Source: Bacillus smithii | GTDB lineage: Bacteria; Bacillota; Bacilli; Bacillales; DSM-4216 | Reading direction: 5' to 3' | DNA length: 64,000 nucleotides | NCBI RefSeq assembly: GCF_001050115.1 | Contig: NZ_CP012024.1 | Span: 2,832,001-2,896,000 of the forward strand | Shown here: positions 33,131-42,762 of the stretch, piece after piece | How positions within the stretch are numbered: the stretch's first letter is position 1 | How the letters are laid out: the number at the start of each line of letters is the position of its first letter | Position numbers and translations under genes: made by a program | Notes under the pieces: generated by a model | Database searches by the model: none | Seen by the model: only the letters and a program-made list of their open reading frames with translations | What the model was told of the DNA's origin: nothing

Positions 33131-34276
33131 TTATTTTACATGTTTCTTAACTGCATCAATAACATCTTTAATATCTTCATCTGTCATCTTCGGAAAGATC
33201 GGCAACGTTAGCGCTTGTTCATACCATTGTTCCGCTGTTGGACAAAGGCCTTTCTTATATCCTAATTTTTGATAAAATGGGTGCCAATAAACCGGAATGT
33301 AATGAACATGAACTCCAATATTGTCAGCACGCAGTTTTTCAAATATTTCTCTGCGACTACTCTTTAATTTTTCTAATCTTAATTGAAGAATATACAAATG
33401 CCATCCAGATTTAGCTCCTTCAAGCTGGTGCGGAAGAATAACAGAATCCATCGTTTTAAATGCTTCATTATATATGTTGGCAATTTCTTGTCTTCTTTTA
33501 ATAAAACGATCCAATTTGTCCATTTGTGAAATTCCTAATGCCGCTTGAAGGTCCGTCATTCGATAGTTATATCCTAAATCGACCATTTCGTAATACCAAG
33601 GCCCTTCATCACGTGATAGATTTTCTTTTATCATGCCATGCGAGCGAAATCGTTTTAGTTTTTCATAATACTCTTTTGAATCAGTGACGATGATTCCTCC
33701 TTCTGCCGTTGTAACAGGCTTGACAGGATGAAAGCTAAACATCGTCATATGCGCCAGTGTACCGACTTTGCGTCCTTTATATTCAGCTCCCAGAGAATGC
33801 GCTCCATCTTCAATCACCACTAAACCATACTCTTCAGCTATCTTCATAATTGCATCCATGTCAGCAGGTTGACCGGTGAAATCGACAGGGATAATTGCTT
33901 TAGTTCGGGGAGTAATATGTTTGCTAATTTCTTTTGGATCAATGTTGTACGTCCGTTCATCAATATCCGCAAATACAGGCTTTCCTCCACAATAAAGAAC
34001 AGCATTTGACGTAGCCGCAAATGTCATCGGCGTTGTTATCACTTCATCTCCTTCACCGATACCAGCTGCAAAACAGGCACCATGAAGAGCAGCCGTTCCA
34101 TTGGAAAACGCCACGGCATACTTTGCACCAACGTAATCCGCCACTTTTTGTTCGAACTCTTGAATCTTAGGTCCTTGTGTTAAAAAAGGCGATTTTAGCA
34201 CTTCTACAACTGCTTCGATATCCTCTTCAGTAATCCATTGTCGTCCATAAGAAAGGAATGACTCCCTTTTTTTCAT
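33131..34276 (-). CDS. pseC: PseC, UDP-4-keto sugar aminotransferase
   Basis: 381-aa PLP-dependent DegT/DnrJ/EryC1-fold aminotransferase; in pseudaminic acid synthesis it puts the 4-amino group on the UDP-sugar from PseB. Motifs: F-S-N-G-T-A-A-L-H-G (PLP phosphate site), V-I-E-D-G-A-H-S-L-G and S-F-H-P-V-K-P-V-T-T-A-E-G-G with the PLP-binding lysine. It is the last gene of the Pse block, 14 bp after pseI on the minus strand, with a GAAGGTGG ribosome site. Assignment to PseC and not a related aminotransferase rests on its Pse neighbours. Confidence 0.9.
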   Translation of the reverse strand: MKKRESFLSYGRQWITEEDIEAVVEVLKSPFLTQGPKIQEFEQKVADYVGAKYAVAFSNGTAALHGACFAAGIGEGDEVITTPMTFAATSNAVLYCGGKPVFADIDERTYNIDPKEISKHITPRTKAIIPVDFTGQPADMDAIMKIAEEYGLVVIEDGAHSLGAEYKGRKVGTLAHMTMFSFHPVKPVTTAEGGIIVTDSKEYYEKLKRFRSHGMIKENLSRDEGPWYYEMVDLGYNYRMTDLQAALGISQMDKLDRFIKRRQEIANIYNEAFKTMDSVILPHQLEGAKSGWHLYILQLRLEKLKSSRREIFEKLRADNIGVHVHYIPVYWHPFYQKLGYKKGLCPTAEQWYEQALTLPIFPKMTDEDIKDVIDAVKKHVK

Positions 34277-34289
34277 TTTTCCACCTTCA

Positions 34290-35342
34290 TTACAACAATA
34301 TATCCCAACTTAATGGTGTTCCTTTTTTTACGTCTTTTTTCACTGTTTTTCCCAGAACTAAATCATAATATTTAGGAGGCAATCCGTGTCCAGGCCGAAT
34401 AGCACGAACATTTTCTTTTGTGATGACATCCCCTTCCTTTAAATCCTCTGCAACATAAAGAGAACGTCGATGTTCAAGTGAAGGCTTTTCCGCATTTGTT
34501 GGACCGTAATGGATCACGCCTAAACTCAGCCAAGCTCGTTCTGTCTCTTCCACAAGCATTTTCATTTCATGAGGCTCTAGTGAAAACGCCGCATCCACTC
34601 CGCCTTCTTCGCGGGAAGTGGTGAAATGTTTTTCGATGACGCTGGCACCAAGCGCTACAGCAGCAACGGAAGTGCCAACCCCCATCGTATGGTCAGATAA
34701 TCCTACTTCAACACCAAACAATTCCCGCATATGAGGAATGGTTGCTAGATTTGAGTTTTCTGGCGTAGCTGGATATGTACTCGTACATTTCAATAATACA
34801 ATTTGATCATTTCCTTGTGAGCGAACAGCCTGAACTGCTTCATCCAGTTCTGCAACAGTAGCCATTCCAGTCGAAATAATAACCGGTTTTCCTGTTGCGG
34901 CTACTTTTTTAATCAACGGAATATCGATATTTTCAAACGAAGCAATTTTATAAGCCGGCACATCTAACGTTTCTAGAAAATCCACTGCCGTTTCATCAAA
35001 AGGAGAACTGAAAGCAAGCAATCCATGTTGTTGGCAGCGTTCAAAAATCGCTTCATGCCATTCCCACGGGGTATACGCTTCTTTATAAAGGTTATATAAA
35101 GATTGGCCTTTCCAAAGATTCGTATCGCTTTTAATAAAAAATTCCCCTGTATGAATATCCAAAGTCATCGTATCAGGGGTATACGTTTGCAATTTAACTG
35201 CGTCGACACCTGCTTCCGCAGCAAGGTCAACGATTTTTAAAGCTCTTTCTAAAGAGTGATTATGATTCCCTGACATTTCGGCAATGATGAAAGGTTTTTC
35301 ACCTTTACCAATTTTTTTATGACCTATTTTAATCATTTTCAT
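34290..35342 (-). CDS. pseI: PseI, pseudaminic acid synthase
   Basis: 350-aa NeuB-family enzyme that condenses the 6-deoxy-diacetamido-altrose with phosphoenolpyruvate to make the nine-carbon acid. The TIM-barrel N-terminal region has E-M-S-G-N-H-N-H, V-D-A-V-K-L-Q-T-Y and L-S-D-H-T-M-G; a C-terminal SAF/antifreeze-like domain begins near R-R-S-L-Y-V-A-E-D-L-K-E-G and ends with G-T-P-L-S-W-D. It follows pseG by 4 bp and precedes pseC, so it is translated from the same mRNA. Confidence 0.93.
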   Translation of the reverse strand: MKMIKIGHKKIGKGEKPFIIAEMSGNHNHSLERALKIVDLAAEAGVDAVKLQTYTPDTMTLDIHTGEFFIKSDTNLWKGQSLYNLYKEAYTPWEWHEAIFERCQQHGLLAFSSPFDETAVDFLETLDVPAYKIASFENIDIPLIKKVAATGKPVIISTGMATVAELDEAVQAVRSQGNDQIVLLKCTSTYPATPENSNLATIPHMRELFGVEVGLSDHTMGVGTSVAAVALGASVIEKHFTTSREEGGVDAAFSLEPHEMKMLVEETERAWLSLGVIHYGPTNAEKPSLEHRRSLYVAEDLKEGDVITKENVRAIRPGHGLPPKYYDLVLGKTVKKDVKKGTPLSWDILL

Positions 35343-35346
35343 TATT

Positions 35347-36387
35347 TCACCACATTTCTAACATTTGATTCACCCATGGATTCGGTCCATCAGGATTTTC
35401 TGTCAACTGCAAGCCATTCATACTCATCTTTTGAATAGTTTCTTTTTGTTCGATTATCTGATTAAGAAGTTTTTCATAGGTTTGGCTTGTCACATTTTCA
35501 TGCCATCCGAGATTGATAACGACCCCAAGCCGTGCTGCCATTTTCGTTGCTTCCACTTGGTTATCTGCAACAATCGTGCTCGAAGAAGGCAACCCGACAT
35601 AACAACGTTCCCATGTAGTACTACCACCAGCTCCAATAGAAAAATCCGCCTTAGCCATCAATGATGCCAAATAATCGATTTGACAATGATATGCAAAACC
35701 GATCTTTTCACAATATGTACGTACAGCTTCTCTATCTGGATTTGCTTGTCCCACAACAACATCCACATGATAAAAGGAAGCGTCAAAGTTTTCAAAAGCC
35801 TTCATTACTTTTAACGTTTCCCCAGTCGGGTCACTTCCTCCCATAAAAATAAGCAAATTCTGTACATCACCTTTTCTAGGGATTATCTTTTTGCGAATTC
35901 TCGTAAACTCTTCTCGTAAAATTAAATATTTAGGCCCCAGTAACTTTTTACAATACTTTGGTACGAGGTGATCATACCGATGTTCATAATTGCTTACGAC
36001 ATTTTGGTCAAGTAATATTTCACAATCATGAGAGCGGTTTGCTAAATCATCAATGACTATCAATCTTTTAACAAAAGGATGAATCATTTTTTCCCATTTT
36101 TCATCAATCCAATAGTGATCAACGACACAAATATCGTAATCTTGCCTTAAAAACAATTGCCGAGTTTTCATTACATCTTTCTCAAATTGAAAATCACCTT
36201 CGTAGTGCAACATTTCAACATGAAAACCTTGTTTTTTAACAACACCCGCTAAATGACCTTGAAGATTTCTCATGGCAAAAGTAATTTGATGACCACGCTT
36301 TCGCATTTCACGGGCAATCGTCAAACATCTCATTACATGACCTGTACCTATTTGTACAGATGCATCTGTTCGTATTAAAACATTCAT
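35347..36387 (-). CDS. pseG: PseG, UDP-diacetamido-trideoxy-altrose hydrolase
   Basis: About 346-aa GT-B-fold hydrolase that removes UDP from the altrose intermediate. The N-terminus R-T-D-A-S-V-Q-I-G-T-G-H-V-M-R-C-L contains the family's catalytic G-x-G-H; V-V-D-H-Y, G-G-S-D-P-T-G and G-A-G-G-S-T-T-W-E-R are also typical. Start is placed at the ATG 36387 with GAGGAG just ahead; a TTG 12 bases upstream is less likely. It overlaps or abuts the pseF end. There is no fused or adjacent GNAT domain. Confidence 0.92.
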   Translation of the reverse strand: MNVLIRTDASVQIGTGHVMRCLTIAREMRKRGHQITFAMRNLQGHLAGVVKKQGFHVEMLHYEGDFQFEKDVMKTRQLFLRQDYDICVVDHYWIDEKWEKMIHPFVKRLIVIDDLANRSHDCEILLDQNVVSNYEHRYDHLVPKYCKKLLGPKYLILREEFTRIRKKIIPRKGDVQNLLIFMGGSDPTGETLKVMKAFENFDASFYHVDVVVGQANPDREAVRTYCEKIGFAYHCQIDYLASLMAKADFSIGAGGSTTWERCYVGLPSSSTIVADNQVEATKMAARLGVVINLGWHENVTSQTYEKLLNQIIEQKETIQKMSMNGLQLTENPDGPNPWVNQMLEMW

Positions 36388-36395
36388 AATGCTCC

Positions 36396-37118
36396 TCAAA
36401 CGACAGGTTTTTGTTGGATATGTTTATTTAAATTTGCAATTTCAGTATGCTTTAATAAGAAATCAATAACGTCAACACTAGAAACTATTGGATTTTTAAA
36501 ATGATCTGCCACTGCTTTGCAAAGGGCATAATCCTCCTCTGTATCCAGAGTAATTCTTAACTCTGGGTGACGACGATTAGCTGGTACTGAATAGGAAATC
36601 CGTTCAAATTCTTCTTTAAATTCATAAGCATAATAGGTTACATGCTCTCGATGTCGAGGTTCATGACCATGTTGATGAATATATTGCAAAGCCTGATAGG
36701 AGATTAATTCAACAGCCAGTCCCCTTGGTAATTCTCCAGCTAAATCAATAATATCGACTTTTTCCTTCTCCATTAGTTTGATAATCTCATTAGCCATTTC
36801 GTAATCAACGAATGGACAATCTGCAGTAACACGCATCACATAGTCAGGTTTATAAACTTTTGCACATTGAACATATCGATCTAACACATCTGTTTCCGAA
36901 CCACGAAAAAATGAAACTCCATGATGTTTACACCAATCTTCTACTTGGTCATCTTGGGACAAAGTAGAAGTCGCAACAATGACATCACTCACACCCTTTA
37001 TTTTTTTACAACGTTCTACGACATATGTAAGAACATCATGCTCACCTAAAGGTTTTAAAATTTTTCCCGGCAAACGAGATGAACCCATTCGTGCTTGGAT
37101 GATGACAATGGTTTTCAT
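36396..37118 (-). CDS. PseF/SpsF-like cytidylyltransferase
   Basis: 240-aa nucleotidyltransferase: I-I-Q-A-R-M-G-S-S-R-L-P-G-K nucleotide-binding loop, V-T-A-D-C-P-F-V-D metal site, and E-L-R-I-T-L-D-T-E-E-D. This is the SpsF/PseF type; in a Pse operon it activates the sugar as CMP-pseudaminic acid. SpsF-type proteins are also found in spore-coat sugar operons, so the substrate is assigned from context. Confidence 0.85.
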   Translation of the reverse strand: MKTIVIIQARMGSSRLPGKILKPLGEHDVLTYVVERCKKIKGVSDVIVATSTLSQDDQVEDWCKHHGVSFFRGSETDVLDRYVQCAKVYKPDYVMRVTADCPFVDYEMANEIIKLMEKEKVDIIDLAGELPRGLAVELISYQALQYIHQHGHEPRHREHVTYYAYEFKEEFERISYSVPANRRHPELRITLDTEEDYALCKAVADHFKNPIVSSVDVIDFLLKHTEIANLNKHIQQKPVV

Positions 37119-37163
37119 ACGATCACTTCCAAATATTTTTATTTTTCAATTAAAATACTATTT

Positions 37164-37825
37164 TTATCCACTTAGCACATCTTCTAATTGTGCTAAAGAT
37201 TCAATACGGATATCTGCTTCATACTCTTTTGGCATTTCGATAGATCGATGCTGACCTGTCATTACTCGAATCGTTTTAAATCCGAGGGGTTTGATACCTA
37301 CAAAATCTTTTTTAGGGTTATCTCCAATATAAACAACGTCATGTGGGTTAACCTTTTCCCTCTCTATTATATGCATAAAACAATATGGAGAAGGTTTAGC
37401 ATTATGAATACCATATCGATGAGTTACATAGCAATGTTTCATTTTTTCATACAGGTGAAGTGCCCCAATTTATTGTGCTGAACGATTTTGTTTCCGTCTG
37501 TTACAATATATAGGGGACGATCTTTAAGCTGTTCAAGACACATCATGGTTGTTTCAGGAAGCACAATATTCGGCTTATGCATTCGATAAATAGATATACA
37601 TTTTCGCACCATTGTTTTAGAATAAACACCAAAGTGATGTAATAAATCATCAAAAATAGCTCCGCGACCATTTGTTTGTAGACGCGTCCACATCCATTCG
37701 AATAATTCTTCTTCACCTACGCTAATTATATTACATAAAAAAGCGGCTACCGCTCGAAAACCGCTTCTCACAAATGTTAGTTCAGCATATAGTGTATCAT
37801 CAAGGTCAAATACAACTACTTTCAT
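37164..37825 (-). pseudogene. HAD-family hydrolase, frameshifted
   Basis: Two overlapping frames make one HAD phosphatase. The first starts at 37825 with V-V-F-D-L-D-D-T-L-Y (motif I) and Y-I-V-T-D-G-N (motif II), then loses frame after H-N-K; the second has A-K-P-S-P (motif III lysine) and V-Y-I-G-D-N-P-K-K-D (motif IV) and ends at 37164. A single lost A in the run near 37467-37473 explains it: the third frame reads G-A-L-H-L-Y-E-K-M-K-H-C-Y-V-T-H-R across the gap. The start overlaps the ATP-grasp stop (ATGA). The product as written is a 128-aa truncated protein lacking motifs III and IV; a sequencing error is possible. Confidence 0.85.
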
Positions 37826-38763
37826 ATTATCATGTCCTTTGCATGCCGAATTAACGTTAGCTCTCGAACACTCCTATTAAATGGGTAAGCAGCAATATTC
37901 TCCCCTAATGATTCAAGAAGAAACCAATAAAAACTATCCAAACCAGCTGCAACACTTAATGTAGACGCACCACCAAAGCGGGGGTTACATTCCACTATGT
38001 GAGGAATTCCCTTTTTGTCGACTATGACTTGAAACATCACGTGTCCATAGAGTTCAAAAGATTCAGCCACTTTCTTACCAAGCTCTTCAAGTTCAAGATT
38101 TCTTTCTGTTTGTGTAATTTGGGATTCTCCGTCAATAACAAGAACACGCTTTCTTACAATCACGCCTTTGCTTTTTCCATTTTTATCAACATAAACATCA
38201 ATACTATATTCTTCTCCATCTATAAAAGGTTGATAGATTGGCGAAGTTAGCAATTTTGAATGACAAATTGCCTCTTCCTTTGAAACATTAACAGCAATAT
38301 TTTTAGAACCTGATCCAAAACATTCCTTTACAACAAAAGAATCTGCACAAATTGCATCTACATTTTTTGAAGAGTAAATCATTGGGAACCCTAGCTTTTT
38401 TCCTTCCTTAAAAAATAATAATTTATTCAAAGTTTTTTCTAACGAAGAAAGGTTCGAGTTCATAATTTTGATGCCTTGATTTTTCAAAAAGCGAGCATTT
38501 CGAGCAAAATACAAAAGTTCATCGTTACGCGTAGGAATAATAGCAAAAATATTATGAGAATGGCAGTATTCCACAATTTCGTTGATTGACAACTCTTGAA
38601 TCAAGGGCATATGCCAGAAATGGTCTACAAAATATTGACCTATACACTGCTTATTTACATCCCCTCCAAACAATCTCCCTTTTTTATTTAGACGATTCAT
38701 AGCTTCTTTAACTAATTGAATCAATGGTACCTTTCCGGAAATACTAGTGATAAGAACGTTCAT
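37822..38763 (-). CDS. ATP-grasp ligase in the flagellar sugar operon
   Basis: 313-aa ATP-grasp protein of the carbamoyl-phosphate-synthase/PurK-like type. An N-terminal Rossmann-like part (N-V-L-I-T-S-I-S-G-K) is followed by the ATP-grasp core: V-V-K-E-C-F-G-S-G-S-K-N (glycine-rich loop), Y-Q-P-F-I-D-G-E-E-Y-S-I-D-V and H-I-V-E-C-N-P-R-F-G-G (metal-binding E/N). Such enzymes join a carboxylate to an amine via acyl-phosphate. It is coupled (4-bp overlap) to the HAD gene and lies upstream of pseF. It may attach an amino acid or carboxylate to the sugar; this is inference. Confidence 0.85.
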   Translation of the reverse strand: MNVLITSISGKVPLIQLVKEAMNRLNKKGRLFGGDVNKQCIGQYFVDHFWHMPLIQELSINEIVEYCHSHNIFAIIPTRNDELLYFARNARFLKNQGIKIMNSNLSSLEKTLNKLLFFKEGKKLGFPMIYSSKNVDAICADSFVVKECFGSGSKNIAVNVSKEEAICHSKLLTSPIYQPFIDGEEYSIDVYVDKNGKSKGVIVRKRVLVIDGESQITQTERNLELEELGKKVAESFELYGHVMFQVIVDKKGIPHIVECNPRFGGASTLSVAAGLDSFYWFLLESLGENIAAYPFNRSVRELTLIRHAKDMII

Positions 38764-38810
38764 GAAAAACCCTCATTTTATTTTTATCAACTCTTTTATC
38801 GTCGTTGCTA

Positions 38811-38825
38811 CCGAACAGCTTTGGT
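38811..38825 (+). repeat. Left 15-bp direct repeat flanking the IS30 element
   Basis: CCGAACAGCTTTGGT here and at 40193-40207. The sequence is itself partly palindromic (ACC...GGT). Confidence 0.85.
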
Positions 38826-40192
38826 CTTAAATTGCAATATTAAATGCAACAAGTATTGAAAGACCAGATAACCCATGATTAAGTAGAATCGGGACACTCT
38901 GCGCGACTTGACGTGGAGTGGCGGGCATGGTAGCCTGGTTGGCCCAGCCAGTACCGTATACCTGGCTTCATGGCTGGTAGCCATGCCCGCAGAGGCTCTT
39001 TGTCAAGTTGCTAAAAACCAACCCTTTGGGTTAGCTGGCTTAAGGTTAAGAAGCTAAGCCAGCTAACTCTATTTGGAAACACTCCTCAGGTGTACGATAA
39101 TTGAGGATCTTCCTTGGAAGATGGTTACACCAATTTTCAACATAGGTAATGGTTTCGTCTGCCACAGAGGAAATGGGTCTCCCCTTTGGTATGAAGCGCC
39201 TAATAAGGCCATTATGACGCTCGTTGGTTCCTCGTTCACAGGATGTGTAAGGGTGTGTAAAATAAACCTCTGTTAGATCTTTTTCAACACTAAGGCCGAG
39301 GTCAGCAAATTCAGAACCGTTATCAGCCGTAATGGTTTTAAACACTTTAGAGAACCGATTACCATAAGACACTTTCAACTGAGATATGACTTCTGAAACG
39401 GATAGACTATCCTTGGCTGTCACTCTCAAAATTATTTCTTTACGGGTTTTGCGCTCAGTAAGAGTCAATAAGGCCTGATCTTTAGTCTTCTTGCCTATAA
39501 CCGTATCAATTTCCCAGTGACCAAACTCTTGGCGTTCATTGACTTCAATTGGTCGCTCATCGATACTGCGTCCTAAGATCTTCTTATTCTTCCGGTTACG
39601 TTTTTTCTTGGTGTTCAGGGTAATTTTCATAGGTAGGTCAATGTTTTTAACGCCTATAAGTCCTAGATCAATATAGTTATAAAGGGTCTTGGTGCAAACC
39701 ATTTTGTCTTTGAATTTCCCATCACGTTTGGCTCTCCCACATACCGCATCAGGAGACCATTTCTTATCAAGGATCTGAGTTTCGGCATACTTAATAAACT
39801 CGATGGCATCGTCTAGTTTTAGCTTGCGGCCACAGGCTTTCCTGTTTCTCTCATAGAGAAGTTGACCTGTGTCTGGAAAATAGACATGAACAATTTTCCC
39901 GTTGCTTTTTCTTTGTGGCACTGTACCTCTTCTTAACTCACGGGAGATGGTGCTTTTGTGACAACCAACATAATCTGCAATCTCCTGTTGAGTCTTACCA
40001 GCAGCGTGTAAGGCCGCAATTTTCCCACGGTCATAAGCCGTTAAGTGTTTGAAATGCCGAGCTCCTATGGTAGAATTAGTAATTGCCATAGATAAATCCT
40101 CCGTATCGATATTGTTTTAGTCGACTTAATCATACGTGGTTTATCTATGGTTTTTCATTTTTTATGCTTGTTGCATTTGATTATACAACTAG
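38826..40192 (-). mobile_element. IS30-family insertion sequence (~1.37 kb) with long target repeats
   Basis: Ends CTTAAATTGCAATATT... and CTAGTTGTATAATC... (reverse complement) both run into the shared AAATGCAACAAG inverted repeat. One transposase gene lies inside on the minus strand. Flanking 15-bp repeats are far longer than the 2-3 bp typical of IS30 itself; long duplications are known from IS1630-type members of the family. A long GC-rich stem GCGGGCATGG/CCATGCCCGC (38920-38992) sits behind the transposase gene. Confidence 0.85.
39046..40089 (-). CDS. IS30-family transposase
   Basis: 347 aa. N-terminal helix-turn-helix K-T-Q-Q-E-I-A-D-Y-V-G-C-H-K-S-T-I-S-R-E-L; DDE core H-W-E-I-D-T-V-I-G (D), T-A-D-N-G-S-E-F (D) and R-G-T-N-E-R-H-N-G-L-I-R-R-F (E). 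The frame is intact. Confidence 0.95.
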   Translation of the reverse strand: MAITNSTIGARHFKHLTAYDRGKIAALHAAGKTQQEIADYVGCHKSTISRELRRGTVPQRKSNGKIVHVYFPDTGQLLYERNRKACGRKLKLDDAIEFIKYAETQILDKKWSPDAVCGRAKRDGKFKDKMVCTKTLYNYIDLGLIGVKNIDLPMKITLNTKKKRNRKNKKILGRSIDERPIEVNERQEFGHWEIDTVIGKKTKDQALLTLTERKTRKEIILRVTAKDSLSVSEVISQLKVSYGNRFSKVFKTITADNGSEFADLGLSVEKDLTEVYFTHPYTSCERGTNERHNGLIRRFIPKGRPISSVADETITYVENWCNHLPRKILNYRTPEECFQIELAGLAS

Positions 40193-40228
40193 CCGAACAG
40201 CTTTGGTTAATATTTATCGTTTAAATCT

Positions 40229-41395
40229 TTATTGTTGGCTATAGGAAATTAATTTAGAACGCAGCTTTCTCCATGTAAACCTCACGGATTCCCAAGTATA
40301 AGGAGCTTTTATCTGTAAGTTGTAATTCGCATCAATATAATTAGGATATAACTCAACAGCTTCTAATAAGAACCTTTTACCCTCTTCTACTCTTCCTTTA
40401 ATTAAGTTTATAGCTCCTAAGTTATTCAATGAAGCCCCATCGTTCGGACTAATATTAATGACATTTATAAAAGAGTGTTCAGCCTCTAGAAGGTCTTTCG
40501 TTTTTAAAAAATAAATTCCTTTTAAAAATAAAACCATCTCATTATCTTTATCATCTTCTAATTTTATTAAAATTCTATATCCCTCTTGCCATTTTTCTAA
40601 GCGGAAAAGAAGAGAGACATAATCACATATATTTTGGGAATAAGATAAAGACCGTCTAAATATAGCTTCTCTTATTTTTTCTAAAGAATAAGAAGATAAA
40701 ACTTTCATTTCATGTTCATGCATCTTTGACAGGCTAGCTGATAAATTATTAGAATGTCTCCTAACGTCTACTAAATACTTATTGAGATGAGCTATTCCAC
40801 TATGTTCACTTATACGCAGCCATAAATCCCAATCTTCCGAATAGCGGTAATTTGTATTAAAACCACCGACTCGTTGAAACAATTCTCGACTAACTAACAC
40901 GCCACTGCTGGTAGCAATTGTATTTCTCAATAACAAAAAACCAAGTGCTTCTTCTTTTTTATATTGACGACCAAATTGTAACTCATCAACAACTACTCCA
41001 TTCTCATCGATATGACGATAGTTCGGATGAACAAGAAAATATTCTTTTTCATTGATTTTTTTATTTAAATCATCCAAATATGTTTCGAGTTCTTCCACTA
41101 ACGTTGGATGGGCAATATCATCAGAATCCATAAACAAAATCCATTCGCAGTTTGATTGCTCAACTCCAACATTCCGCGCATGCGCAGCACCAAAATTTCC
41201 CTCGAATTGAATAAGTTTTAATTTTTTGTTTTTCTTTATCATTTTATTAACTACCTGTACTGTACTATCTTGACTACAATCATCAACAATAATTATTTTA
41301 TCAAGTGGTCTTGTCTGATTTAAAAGACTATTAATCGTTTGTTCAATATATAATTCTGAGTTAAAGGTTGGAACAACTGCACAAATAGTAGCCAT
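40229..41395 (-). CDS. Family 2 glycosyltransferase with TPR tail
   Basis: 388 aa. The N-terminal GT-A domain has V-V-P-T-F-N-S-E, I-I-V-D-D-C-S-Q-D and the D-x-D equivalent F-M-D-S-D-D, plus S-E-D-W-D-L-W-L-R (the E-D-W-D acceptor motif). The last ~130 residues look like TPR helices (E-H-S-F-I-N-V-I-N-I-S-P-N-D-G-A-S-L-N-N-L-G-A-I-N). Such proteins extend flagellin or surface glycans in Bacillaceae. It follows the GT4 gene on the same strand; the IS30 element was inserted about 20 bp after its stop, between it and the ATP-grasp gene. Confidence 0.88.
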   Translation of the reverse strand: MATICAVVPTFNSELYIEQTINSLLNQTRPLDKIIIVDDCSQDSTVQVVNKMIKKNKKLKLIQFEGNFGAAHARNVGVEQSNCEWILFMDSDDIAHPTLVEELETYLDDLNKKINEKEYFLVHPNYRHIDENGVVVDELQFGRQYKKEEALGFLLLRNTIATSSGVLVSRELFQRVGGFNTNYRYSEDWDLWLRISEHSGIAHLNKYLVDVRRHSNNLSASLSKMHEHEMKVLSSYSLEKIREAIFRRSLSYSQNICDYVSLLFRLEKWQEGYRILIKLEDDKDNEMVLFLKGIYFLKTKDLLEAEHSFINVINISPNDGASLNNLGAINLIKGRVEEGKRFLLEAVELYPNYIDANYNLQIKAPYTWESVRFTWRKLRSKLISYSQQ

Positions 41396-41463
41396 TATTT
41401 ATCACCAGTAATAATTTTAAATTAATGATTCATGTTTAATAAAATTTCACTTCAAACAGTTTA

Positions 41464-42678
41464 TTAAGTACTCGCAAATTTTTCATTGTGCTCTTCCTTC
41501 TCAAATTTGTCTAAAAGTATTTGTTTATATAAGTTGTCTAACTTATATTTTTGATTTTCCCACGAATAGTATGATTTAGCCTCACTAAAAGATTCTTTCG
41601 CAAAAGTATGATTTTCTAACTTATCAACAATATCATTAGCGATAGAAATTAAGTCTAATTCAACCGGATAAACAATTCCTATGCCAAACTTTTTCACACA
41701 TTCAGAAAAGGCAAAACCATCATATGTAAAAAAAGGTATGTCAGAAAAGATGGCATCGAATAATTTGTTTGGAATGGTATATTTATAGTTTCCCAACATA
41801 TTTTCCCCATAGTGATGTGGAAAATACAAGTAACCGTCACAAGCATATACATATTTAATTAAATCCTTATATTCTAATCTACCCAAATATATAATCTTAT
41901 CGAAAATTTTACTTTCTCCTTCCACATAATCGACTGATAAACCATCTCCAATAATAACAAGCTTATAATGATTCGGCATAAGCTTTACCATTTCAATAAT
42001 AGTATCTATACCTCGATCAGGCATAACATTACCAGCAAACACCAAATATTTAAATTGTTTATTTAAGCCAAGTTCTTGACGTATTTTTTGTTTATAGTCG
42101 TTTATTACATCATCCGAATGACGAGTATTATAAATTACAGTTTTGGGACAAGTAAGGGAATACTCATCTGAAAGAACATTTAAAGTTTCTTCACTAACAG
42201 CTACAACCCCGTCTGCATAAAGTATATAATTTCCACGGTTTTTAGTTAATTGAACAGCAGTCTTATATTTATTCACATCATTTCCATAATATTTCTTTTC
42301 AATATAGTCTGGAAAATACTCATGAGAATCTGCAATCCATTTTGCCTTTTGCTCTCTTGCCATTAAATAGCCCATTGGCCACGTTTCCGGATCATGGCAA
42401 TGAAAAATATCAAAATGCTCTTCTTTCAACAAAGCTTCTCTTAATTGAAAATGCGCAATTAAATATTTATCAATTAAAACCGAGGTACCTAACTTATAGT
42501 CTAATACTCTTCTAATATGAACGTTTTCCTCGTAATCATATTCTCGGTCACCTTTTTCTTTTTGACAAAAAAGTGTTACTTCATATCCTAATTCTGCTAA
42601 TGTCTTAGTAATTCTCCATATTCTAGGATCTTTTGTGCTTGGATTGTCTGATAGAACAGCAACTCTAAACTTTTTCAT
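41464..42678 (-). CDS. Family 4 glycosyltransferase
   Basis: About 404 aa, GT-B fold. N-terminal K-F-R-V-A-V-L-S-D-N-P-S-T-K-D-P-R, then F-H-C-H-D-P-E-T-W-P, V-V-A-V-S-E-E-T, F-A-G-N-V-M-P-D-R-G-I-D (start of C-terminal domain) and I-P-N-K-L-F-D-A-I-F. Retaining transferase, sugar donor unknown. AAAGG supports the ATG at 42678 over one nine bases upstream. Part of the glycosylation operon. Confidence 0.85.
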   Translation of the reverse strand: MKKFRVAVLSDNPSTKDPRIWRITKTLAELGYEVTLFCQKEKGDREYDYEENVHIRRVLDYKLGTSVLIDKYLIAHFQLREALLKEEHFDIFHCHDPETWPMGYLMAREQKAKWIADSHEYFPDYIEKKYYGNDVNKYKTAVQLTKNRGNYILYADGVVAVSEETLNVLSDEYSLTCPKTVIYNTRHSDDVINDYKQKIRQELGLNKQFKYLVFAGNVMPDRGIDTIIEMVKLMPNHYKLVIIGDGLSVDYVEGESKIFDKIIYLGRLEYKDLIKYVYACDGYLYFPHHYGENMLGNYKYTIPNKLFDAIFSDIPFFTYDGFAFSECVKKFGIGIVYPVELDLISIANDIVDKLENHTFAKESFSEAKSYYSWENQKYKLDNLYKQILLDKFEKEEHNEKFAST

Positions 42679-42762
42679 TATTAACATCCTTTAAACTATT
42701 CTTTTATTTTCCATAATTGAATGTCATATATTTCAATATAATCACTGCATTCTCCCTTTAAA

